This document shows, piece by piece, positions 6,569 to 13,243 of a DNA stretch of 18,500 nt. The notes beneath the pieces are model-generated. The model worked only from the letters and a program-made list of their open reading frames with translations. It was not told the origin of the DNA and ran no database searches. The stretch covers positions 1-18,500 of the forward strand of contig WRHV01000017.1 of NCBI GenBank assembly GCA_009783065.1, read 5' to 3'. The number at the start of each line of letters is the position of its first letter. The stretch's first letter is position 1. Origin of the DNA: Betaproteobacteria bacterium (GTDB lineage: Bacteria > Pseudomonadota > Gammaproteobacteria > Burkholderiales > Burkholderiaceae). A program made the position numbers and the translations under genes.

Positions 6569-9500
6569 ATGTTTCATAAGATGAATTACCGTCTGGCGCT
6601 TGATTTGGGCAGCACCTCTTTAGGCTGGTGTATGGTGCGGCTGGATAAGGAAGGAAAACCGTGCGCCGTTATCAAAGCAGGGGTTCGGATTTTTTCAAGC
6701 GGACTTGATCCTGAAAAAGGAACTTCTTTAGCCGTTGCCCGCCGTCAGGCAAGAGGCATGCGCCGCAGGCGGGATCGTCTTTTAAAGCGCAAGGTGCGCA
6801 TGATGCGGATGCTGATTCAATATGGTTTTTTTCCGGAAAATGAAGCAGAGCGCAAAGCATTGGAAAAATTAAATCCCTATGCGCTTCGGGCAAAAGGTTT
6901 GGATGAAGCGTTGGCGCCTTCGGAATTCGGCCGGGCATTATTCCACATGAACCAGCGCAGAGGATTCAAAAGCAACCGCAAGACGGATGATAAAAAAAAT
7001 GACGGCAGCGTGATAAAGGCGGCCATCAGCAATGCGCGTGAAGCGATGGAGCGTGAAAATTGCCGGACGGTGGGGGAATGGTTGCTCCGGCGGGACGAAC
7101 AGGGGCAAACTGTTCGTGCGCGCTATCGGGAACAGCCGGTTATGCGTGACGGAAAATCCCGAAAAGATAAAAGCTATGATTTATACATTGATAGAGCAAT
7201 GATTGAAGCGGAATTTGATGCGCTCTGGGCAAAGCAGGCGGAATTCAATCCCGGGCAGTTTACGGAACAGGCTCGGCAAGACCTCAGGGGGACGTTGCTA
7301 TACCAGCGCGACTTAAAGCCGGTAGACCCCGGGCGGTGCACCTTTTTGCCGAATGAAAAGCGCGCGCCGCTGGCTTTACCCGGCGCCCAGCGTTTTCGCA
7401 TGTACCAGGAAGTAAACAACCTTCGTATCCTGCAAGATGACTTGAGAGAATTGCCGCTTTCCCCGTCACAGCGTGATGCGGTTATTGAGGCGCTTGAAAA
7501 AAATAACAAGCGGACTTTTGCTCAAATCAGGACATTGCTGAAACTGGGCGGCGCAAGCAAATTCAATCTGGAAGATCCCAAACGAACCGAATTAAAAGGC
7601 AACGCGACAAGCGCGGTTCTGGGCAAGGCAGAATATTTTGGAAATAGCTGGTTCCAATTGGATGAAGCAAAACAGGATGCGATTGTAATGCAATTGCTGG
7701 GGGAGGAAAACGAGGCTGACCTGATTGGCTGGTTACAGGAAGGAACCGGTGTTGATGCGTCGCACGCAAAAGCGATTGTCAATGTCAGCCTGCCGGAAGG
7801 GTATAGCAATCTGGGCATGACGGCACTGAACAGGATTTTGACGGAACTCAAAAAAAACGTGGTGGTTTATAGCGATGCTGTCCGTCATGCCAGTTTTAAT
7901 CATCACAGTAATATTGACGCTTCTGCTACGGGAGAAATATGGCCTGAATTACCGTATTACGGTTTGGCTTTGCAGCGTCATGTCGGATTTGGCACAAATA
8001 ACCCTGCCGACCCGGATGAAAAGCGATACGGACGCATCGCCAATCCGGTTGTGCATATTGGCTTAAATCAGATTCGTGTCGTTGTGAATGCCTTAATCAA
8101 GCGATATGGGCATCCGACTGAAATTATTGTTGAACTGGCTCGTGAATTAAAGCAAAGCAAGGAAAAACGCGATGCCCAAAACAGGGAACAGGCGACAAGG
8201 CAAAATAAGAACAAGGAACGCCGTAAAGCTATTGCCGATATTCTCGGCAATAGCGAGGACAGCGTAGGGGATTCGGATCTTCAGAAATGGATTTTGTGGG
8301 AAGAATTGAATCCTGCTGATTGTGCGGAGCGGCTTTGCCCTTATTCCGGTGAACGGATCGGCGCGGACAGACTTTTCAGTCCGGAAGTCGAAATTGAGCA
8401 CATTTTGCCACTTGCCCGAACACTTGACAATAGCCTCAACAACAAAACCGTCTCCATGTGGAAGGCAAACCGGATAAAAGGGAATCAAACACCCTGGGAA
8501 GCGTTTGGCGACAGCCCGGGGGGATTTGATTATGACGCCATTTTGCTTCGGGCCGGTTTAATGCCGAAAGAGAAGCGTTATCGTTTCGGCGAAGACGGCT
8601 ATGCACGCTGGCTGAAAGAGGACAAGGATTTTTTGGCGCGCGCGTTAAATGATACGCGCTACATGAGCCGGATTGCGCGTGAATACCTGGGCTTGATCAA
8701 TCCTTCAGGAGTCCGTGTTATTACAGGAACAATGACAGCGATGCTGCGCAGGCATTTCGGCTTGAATAACCTGTTGGGATTGCAAGGAGAAAAAAATCGC
8801 AATGACCATCGGCATCACGCGGTTGACGCCTGTGTAATTGCGGTGACGGATCAATCGATGCTCCAGAAATTTGCGACAGCCAGTGCGAATGCGCGGGAAG
8901 AGCAACTTGGCCGTCTTGTCAAGGGCCTGGAGATGCCGTGGAAAAGTTATTCTGACCATGTGAAAAGAGCAATTAATCATATCAAGGTCAGCTATAGGCC
9001 GGATCATAATTATGAGGGTGCCATGCATAGGGCTGGGGCTTATGGTTTAAGAGCGAATGGTAACGTCAGTTTCCGCAAGATAGTGGATGGCAGACGGCAA
9101 CGCATGGAAGAAAATCGGAAAGTCATTCCTGTCACCAGCTTAAAAGCGTCTGCAAGGCATGGATTATTGCCGGATGGCAGTCCCAGGCCTTACAAGGGCT
9201 ATGATGGCAATAGTAATTACTGTATTGAAATTGTGCGAAATGAAAAAGGCAAATGGACAGGCGAAGTTGTTTCTACATTTGAAGCGTATCAGGTTGCAAA
9301 AAAATACAGGAAGGAACGGTTGCGGCATCGGACGCTAAGCATAAGCGGAAAACCATTAATTATGCGGCTGATGAGGAATGATTGCCTGCAATTTGAAAAT
9401 AATGGCGAATTGCAGATAATGCGAGTCGTATCAATCCGTACTGATGGCGCAATTACGTTCGCAGCGCCGGTTGAAGCAAATGTTGATGCAAGAAATCGGG

Positions 9501-9619
9501 ATAAAGAAGATCCCTTTTCATATTTCCGTAAAACGGCAGGCACATTGCAACAGGCAAAAGCGCGTCTTGTAACGGTTTCGCCGATTGGTGAACTAAGAAT
9601 TTACCCTTTTAAGGGGTGA
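6569..9619 (+). CDS. cas9: CRISPR-associated endonuclease Cas9, type II-C, 1016 aa
   Basis: RNA-guided double-strand DNA nuclease, the interference effector. RuvC-I is at ALDLGSTSLGW (Asp12), followed by an Arg-rich bridge helix (about 57-82, ARGMRRRRDRLLKRK). The helical recognition lobe spans about 90-500. RuvC-II is IIVELAREL (Glu522). HNH lies at about 585-645 with EVEIEHILPLARTLDNSL (His611) and WKANRIKGNQTPWEAF (Asn634). RuvC-III is DHRHHAVDACVIA (His749/His750, Asp753), and the C-terminal part is the PAM-interacting region. All catalytic residues are present, so both strands should be cut. The length is typical of compact II-C enzymes (about 1000-1100). AAGGAAAGG lies 9 bases before ATG 6569; ATG 6581 is an alternative giving a start at MNYRLALD. 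It is the first gene of cas9-cas1-cas2, without csn2 or cas4, which defines II-C. Confidence 0.97.
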   Translation: MFHKMNYRLALDLGSTSLGWCMVRLDKEGKPCAVIKAGVRIFSSGLDPEKGTSLAVARRQARGMRRRRDRLLKRKVRMMRMLIQYGFFPENEAERKALEKLNPYALRAKGLDEALAPSEFGRALFHMNQRRGFKSNRKTDDKKNDGSVIKAAISNAREAMERENCRTVGEWLLRRDEQGQTVRARYREQPVMRDGKSRKDKSYDLYIDRAMIEAEFDALWAKQAEFNPGQFTEQARQDLRGTLLYQRDLKPVDPGRCTFLPNEKRAPLALPGAQRFRMYQEVNNLRILQDDLRELPLSPSQRDAVIEALEKNNKRTFAQIRTLLKLGGASKFNLEDPKRTELKGNATSAVLGKAEYFGNSWFQLDEAKQDAIVMQLLGEENEADLIGWLQEGTGVDASHAKAIVNVSLPEGYSNLGMTALNRILTELKKNVVVYSDAVRHASFNHHSNIDASATGEIWPELPYYGLALQRHVGFGTNNPADPDEKRYGRIANPVVHIGLNQIRVVVNALIKRYGHPTEIIVELARELKQSKEKRDAQNREQATRQNKNKERRKAIADILGNSEDSVGDSDLQKWILWEELNPADCAERLCPYSGERIGADRLFSPEVEIEHILPLARTLDNSLNNKTVSMWKANRIKGNQTPWEAFGDSPGGFDYDAILLRAGLMPKEKRYRFGEDGYARWLKEDKDFLARALNDTRYMSRIAREYLGLINPSGVRVITGTMTAMLRRHFGLNNLLGLQGEKNRNDHRHHAVDACVIAVTDQSMLQKFATASANAREEQLGRLVKGLEMPWKSYSDHVKRAINHIKVSYRPDHNYEGAMHRAGAYGLRANGNVSFRKIVDGRRQRMEENRKVIPVTSLKASARHGLLPDGSPRPYKGYDGNSNYCIEIVRNEKGKWTGEVVSTFEAYQVAKKYRKERLRHRTLSISGKPLIMRLMRNDCLQFENNGELQIMRVVSIRTDGAITFAAPVEANVDARNRDKEDPFSYFRKTAGTLQQAKARLVTVSPIGELRIYPFKG

Positions 9620-9625
9620 AACCCG

Positions 9626-10555
9626 ATGATTGGACGTATTGTTGAAATTGCTGATGACAAACGTCATTTATCCTTATCCAGAGGATTTCTTGTCATACAG
9701 GATACGGAAGGCAAATGGGAAAAGCTGGGGCAGGTTCCCCTGGACGATATGACCGCGCTCATTGCCAATGCGCACGGGCTAAGTTATACGAATAATTTAC
9801 TTGTTGCATTGAGTGAGCGATGTATTCCGTTTGTATTATGCGCAGCCAATCATAATGTGGTCGGGATGCTTTTGCCTGTTGATGGTAACTTTCAACAGGC
9901 CAAGCGATTTGATGCACAAATTTCAGCGGGTTTACCGTTGAGCAAACGGCTTTGGGCCGACATTGTAAAAGCAAAACTCCAACAGCAGGCAGCATCGTTA
10001 AAAGCCGTGAATGCGCCTGATATTCCGCTTTTATCGCTTGTCAGGAAAGTGCGTTCCGGCGATCCGGATAACATGGAAGCGCAGGGCGCGCGACGTTATT
10101 GGGGATTATTATTCGGTAGGGATTTTCGCCGTGACAAGCAGGCGGACGGGATAAACGCCATGCTGAATTATGGCTATACCGTGCTTCGCGCGGCGACAGC
10201 GCGGGCTGTTGTAGCGGCAGGATTGCATCCGACAATCGGCATCCATCACAGCAATGAAAGCAACGCCATGCGTTTGGTAGACGATCTGATGGAGCCGTTT
10301 CGTCCGATGATCGATTTAAAGGTCTGGCAATTATACAGACGCGGAGAAAAAGACGTGACGCCAGAGAACAAGCGTATTCTGGTACATACGCTTTATAGTG
10401 ATATGCAAACAAATTTGGGAGTCACTCCCATGACAGTTTGCATCCAGAAACTGGCAATTTCTCTGGCTCAGATTTTTATGGGTGAAAGAAAAAAGCTTGA
10501 TTTGCCTATGCCGGGTTTGCCGATTGATTTGGCGGCTGATTTGCATGACGGGTAG
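9626..10555 (+). CDS. cas1: CRISPR-associated endonuclease/integrase Cas1, 309 aa
   Basis: Cas1 is the integrase subunit of the Cas1-Cas2 complex that inserts new spacers into the array. The N-terminal beta domain (about 1-90, with PLDDMTALIANAHGLSYTNN) is followed by the helical catalytic domain. The metal ligands are in their usual settings: Glu151 in NMEAQGARRYWGLLFG, His207 in GIHHSNESNAM, and Asp220/Glu223 in LVDDLMEPFRPMID. Length is normal for type II Cas1. The ATG is 6 bases after the cas9 stop with AAGGGG just before it, overlapping the end of cas9, so the genes form one operon. Nothing suggests inactivation. Confidence 0.97.
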   Translation: MIGRIVEIADDKRHLSLSRGFLVIQDTEGKWEKLGQVPLDDMTALIANAHGLSYTNNLLVALSERCIPFVLCAANHNVVGMLLPVDGNFQQAKRFDAQISAGLPLSKRLWADIVKAKLQQQAASLKAVNAPDIPLLSLVRKVRSGDPDNMEAQGARRYWGLLFGRDFRRDKQADGINAMLNYGYTVLRAATARAVVAAGLHPTIGIHHSNESNAMRLVDDLMEPFRPMIDLKVWQLYRRGEKDVTPENKRILVHTLYSDMQTNLGVTPMTVCIQKLAISLAQIFMGERKKLDLPMPGLPIDLAADLHDG

Positions 10556-10561
10556 TGTATT

Positions 10562-10888
10562 ATGCTTAGTGGGTATCGTATCATGTGGCTCGTTGTTATG
10601 TTTGATTTACCAGTTGTGGAAAAAAAAGAGAGAAAAGCCGCATCCGATTTTCGTAAGCGTTTACTGGATATGGGTTTTGAAATGTCTCAGTTTTCGGTTT
10701 ACATGCGGTTTTGCACCAGTCCGGCACAAGTGGATACTTATTGTAAGCGTGTAGAAGAAAATTTGCCGCAAGGAGGTAGAGTGCATATTGTGCAACTTAC
10801 TGACAAACAGTATGAGAGGATTATTACTTTTCGTGGAAAAACCAAACAGCCAGCTCAAAAATCACCAGATCAATATGTACTTTTTTAA
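10562..10888 (+). CDS. cas2: CRISPR-associated protein Cas2, 108 aa
   Basis: Cas2 is the dimeric centre of the Cas1-Cas2 spacer-integration complex. The sequence shows the Cas2 ferredoxin-like fold pattern: strand 1 MWLVVMFDLPV with the conserved Asp15, helix KERKAASDFRKRLLDMGF, then SQFSVYMRFC and, later, GGRVHIVQLTDKQYERIITF. Length is normal. The ATG 10562 lies 6 bases after the cas1 stop. An internal ATG (10583) at MWLVVM would also retain the fold, but type II-C Cas2 proteins commonly begin with an MLSGYRIMW-like extension, so I keep the first. It is the last gene of the operon; a terminator begins 25 bases after the stop. Confidence 0.96.
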   Translation: MLSGYRIMWLVVMFDLPVVEKKERKAASDFRKRLLDMGFEMSQFSVYMRFCTSPAQVDTYCKRVEENLPQGGRVHIVQLTDKQYERIITFRGKTKQPAQKSPDQYVLF

Positions 10889-10913
10889 TGAAAAATTAAT
10901 TTTTAAAATCTTA

Positions 10914-10955
10914 AAAAGCAATAAACCCATGAAAAATCATGGGTTTATTGCTTTT
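10914..10955. terminator. Bidirectional terminator between cas2 and the CRISPR array
   Basis: Bases 10914-10931 and 10938-10955 are perfect inverted copies (18-bp stem, loop AAAAAT). The stem starts with AAAA and ends with TTTT, so it can serve as an intrinsic terminator in both directions: for cas9-cas1-cas2 on the plus strand and for the precursor crRNA on the minus strand. It ends 2 bases before the first repeat, leaving no room for a leader on the cas2 side. Confidence 0.85.
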
Positions 10956-10957
10956 GG

Positions 10958-10966
10958 ATTTTACCA
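10958..10966 (-). promoter_or_regulatory. Extended -10 element carried by every repeat (first copy shown)
   Basis: The last nine bases of each repeat on the minus strand read TGGTAAAAT, one mismatch from the extended -10 consensus TGnTATAAT. The same position in the Neisseria meningitidis II-C repeat (TGCTACAAT) is a demonstrated promoter giving each crRNA its own start inside the spacer. By analogy, transcription would begin several bases into each spacer here, giving guides of about 24 nt without RNase III 5' trimming. There is no clear -35 within the repeat. Confidence 0.6.
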
Positions 10967-11456
10967 GATTGGGATATGAGCTCTGGCCGGAACAATCTCT
11001 TTAGCTAATTCAATTTGCAAATTATTTTACCAGATTGGGATATGAGCTCTGGCCGGAACCAGATTGCCCGCGCCGGTTGAAACAATGCCGATTTTACCAG
11101 ATTGGGATATGAGCTCTGGCCGGAACTGTATGCCGATACGGACGCGCAAAGCCTGTATTTTACCAGATTGGGATATGAGCTCTGGCCGGAACAAAAATGG
11201 GGTATAGTCCTTAGCGATGAAAATTTTACCAGATTGGGATATGAGCTCTGGCCGGAACATAAGGCTGCTGATCATGTCATAGACAAGGATTTTACCAGAT
11301 TGGGATATGAGCTCTGGCCGGAACAGCTCGGGCTGCTGGCAGATGTGCTGGGAAATTTTACCAGATTGGGATATGAGCTCTGGCCGGAACAGGCTGAGCG
11401 AAAACTATATTTGGGTGGCAATTTTACCAGATTGGGATATGAGCTCTGGCCGGAAC

Positions 11457-11588
11457 GGATCCTTGGCGCACCTGGGCTGGACAATCATTTTACCAGATTG
11501 GGATATGAGCTCTGGCCGGAACGGATCCTTGGCGCACCTGGGCTGGACAATCATTTTACCAGATTGGGATATGAGCTCTGGCCGGAAC
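11457..11588. repeat. Tandem duplication of one spacer-repeat unit
   Basis: Bases 11457-11522 and 11523-11588 are identical 66-base units (spacer plus repeat). Slippage or recombination between repeats is the simplest cause; two independent acquisitions of the same protospacer are less likely. Confidence 0.9.
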
Positions 11589-12250
11589 ACCTGCATCTAG
11601 AAATAGGACATACATCTAATTTTACCAGATTGGGATATGAGCTCTGGCCGGAACAAAATATACAAACGCATTGTATTGATGGTAGATTTTACCAGATTGG
11701 GATATGAGCTCTGGCCGGAACAAAACAGCAAGCGTTCTTTGTGGCTAAAAGATTTTACCAGATTGGGATATGAGCTCTGGCCGGAACATAAAAAGCATGT
11801 TACGTTCTGCACGTGTTATTTTACCAGATTGGGATATGAGCTCTGGCCGGAACATCAATAGCACTTAGGACGATGGGTGAAGCATTTTACCAGATTGGGA
11901 TATGAGCTCTGGCCGGAACCAGTATCGGGATGCACGCGCTAATGGGAAAATTTTACCAGATTGGGATATGAGCTCTGGCCGGAACACAATGATTTATCAG
12001 CACATAAATGCTTTAATTTTACCAGATTGGGATATGAGCTCTGGCCGGAACTAAGGATGTTAATCAGGTGATGATTGAGCTATTTTACCAGATTGGGATA
12101 TGAGCTCTGGCCGGAACTAGCGCGAGATAGGGCTATGGAGGCCAATGATTTTACCAGATTGGGATATGAGCTCTGGCCGGAACTTCTGCCATCCGCACTT
12201 GTGGAGACTGACAGATTTTACCAGATTGGGATATGAGCTCTGGCCGGAAC

Positions 12251-12355
12251 AAAGCCTGCCCAAACGAGCCTTGTATGCTGGCCCTGATCGCTAAACCGAT
12301 GAGGAGTTGACCTTTTGGCGTACCTAGCTTTCCTGATTTGTTTTATAATCGCCAC
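12251..12355. other. Flank beyond the last repeat; candidate leader region
   Basis: About 100 bases between the array and the small membrane protein gene. If the array has a leader for spacer insertion, this is the only side with space for it, because the other side is filled by a terminator. TATAAT at 12344-12349 would place a plus-strand transcript start near 12356, exactly at the next ATG, but no matching -35 is present. I see no convincing degenerate repeat here. Confidence 0.35.
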
Positions 12356-12613
12356 ATGGATACATTCATAAAAAAAATGGAGCTGGACGATAAAGTGGCG
12401 ACTGTTATTTATGCAGTCATAGTGGTCGCCTGGGCGCTCGCAATTTTTTGCCTTGTCTTTTCCGTCAATGAGGGCGTGCCTTTCGCTGGCGTCCTCGTTG
12501 CGGCCTTCGTCGTTTTCCTTCTGACCCTCCCGGTCTGGATGCTCCTATTTCCCCTCCTGGCCGCGCCGATTGCCTTTGTCATCAGCGCCGTTATGTTCCG
12601 TTTTTGCGTCTGA
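12356..12613 (+). CDS. Small membrane protein, 85 aa
   Basis: Not a recognised family. After a charged N-terminus (MDTFIKKMELDDK) come two or three hydrophobic segments: about residues 15-33 (ATVIYAVIVVAWALAIFCLV), 41-60 (PFAGVLVAAFVVFLLTLPVW) and 61-82 (MLLFPLLAAPIAFVISAVMF), so it is very probably an inner-membrane protein. I choose ATG 12356 because the upstream in-frame TTG (12338) overlaps a TATAAT. No Shine-Dalgarno sequence precedes it, so it may be leaderless or poorly expressed. It lies between the array and an isolated diverged repeat on the plus strand. It could be an accessory gene of the CRISPR locus or a passenger; nothing in the sequence decides. Confidence 0.5.
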   Translation: MDTFIKKMELDDKVATVIYAVIVVAWALAIFCLVFSVNEGVPFAGVLVAAFVVFLLTLPVWMLLFPLLAAPIAFVISAVMFRFCV

Positions 12614-12665
12614 TTTGCCGCGCCGCGCGTTCGCTCCACTCGACAAACTCCTCCATGTCCAGCGC

Positions 12666-12701
12666 ATTTTACCGGATTGGGATATGAGCTCTGGTTGGCA
12701 G
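12666..12701 (-). repeat. Isolated diverged CRISPR repeat
   Basis: This 36-base segment matches the array repeat at 31 positions. Differences from the array repeat (plus strand) are A to G at base 9, CC to TT at 30-31, A to C at 34 and C to G at 36. It has the same orientation as the array, 415 bases beyond the last repeat, with no second copy nearby. The first change turns the extended -10 TGG into CGG. It is probably a remnant of a former array end, or a standalone crRNA-like element. Confidence 0.85.
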
Positions 12702-12727
12702 ACCTGATGCAAGGCAAAAAGCTTTTT

Positions 12728-13012
12728 TTACCCGGAATGGGTTTCGTTAAAGCCTTGAATAATTTCCCTCGGCCTTTTATTTCTGAGCCCGTACATGGCG
12801 GGGACATGCTTGATGTTGCGCGTACGGTTTGAGTATCGTTGCGGGCTGCCTGGCTTTTCGGTTAAGGGCACGTTCCAGTCGTGATCTTCATCGAGTAAAG
12901 GCGCAAGCATGCATACCAGCAAGCTTGTCAGCACAGTGGTATTTTTCGCTTTTTGGATGATGTGAGAACCCATGATGATGGTTTTCTTCTCGAAATCTTT
13001 TAAAAACAACAT
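12728..13012 (-). CDS. Doubtful hypothetical ORF, 94 aa
   Basis: A minus-strand frame whose product contains one moderately hydrophobic stretch (VLTSLLVCMLAPLL, about residues 27-40) followed by a basic, polar tail. An internal Met at residue 14 (MGSHIIQKAK) has a weak GAGAAG upstream; the first Met has no ribosome binding site. No family is recognised. It could be a small gene or a degraded fragment of a larger one. The rest of the interval, 13013-13243, shows no other credible gene. Confidence 0.25.
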   Translation of the reverse strand: MLFLKDFEKKTIIMGSHIIQKAKNTTVLTSLLVCMLAPLLDEDHDWNVPLTEKPGSPQRYSNRTRNIKHVPAMYGLRNKRPREIIQGFNETHSG

Positions 13013-13243
13013 TGTAGCAGATATGGATTGATCTTGCTTGATCTACCTCGTAAGCGCCTGCCGGGATGCGGTAAGGCAGATGAGAGAGGAACGGTTCTTA
13101 ACGTATATCGAGCCTTGCAATTGCAGGATGAATTGTTGTAAATTGCAGTGGTTTTGGCTTTTTCCCTGTTTTTGATTCTTTTCTGACATACCCAATGGCT
13201 GTGGCGTGTGTCTGATGTCTTCGGCTGGCGTTATATACATGCG

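Larger units (their letters stand above)
10958..12250 (-). CRISPR. CRISPR array, 20 repeats and 19 spacers, type II-C
   Basis: Twenty 36-base repeats, all identical as far as I can read. On the plus strand each begins ATTTTACCAGATTGGG and ends CTCTGGCCGGAAC. Repeat starts are 10958, 11024, 11091, 11157, 11223, 11289, 11355, 11421, 11487, 11553, 11619, 11686, 11752, 11818, 11884, 11950, 12016, 12082, 12148 and 12215. Spacers are 30 bases, except three of 31 (numbers 2, 11 and 19 from the cas2 side). Spacers 8 (11457-11486) and 9 (11523-11552) are the same sequence. The functional strand is inferred to be minus: the anti-repeat of the minus-strand tracrRNA is complementary to minus-strand repeat RNA, the minus-strand repeat has the usual type II-C ends (GTT...TGGTAAAAT), and a terminator closes the cas2 side. 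I see no spacer matching the rest of the window over more than about 11 bases. Confidence 0.97.

Noticed and set aside
11060..11090. Spacer 2 as self-targeting, because it shares GCGCCGGTTGA with 17486-17497
   Set aside because: An 11-base match to a 31-base spacer is too short to be a protospacer.
11102..11707. 201-codon reading frame across the CRISPR array, and similar frames on both strands
   Set aside because: The 66-base repeat-spacer period is a multiple of three, so the repeat keeps one frame open; the product is just the translated repeat over and over.
12251..12337. Second degenerate repeat next to the array end (around GATCGCTAAACCGATGAGG)
   Set aside because: Only scattered identity to the repeat; not better than chance by eye.
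12409..12807. 132-codon minus-strand frame spanning the membrane gene and the diverged repeat
   Set aside because: Arg/Thr/Lys-rich product typical of the antisense of a hydrophobic gene, and it translates a CRISPR repeat.
13043..13240. 65-codon minus-strand frame before the lipoprotein operon
   Set aside because: No start signal or motif, and it overlaps the promoter region of the operon.
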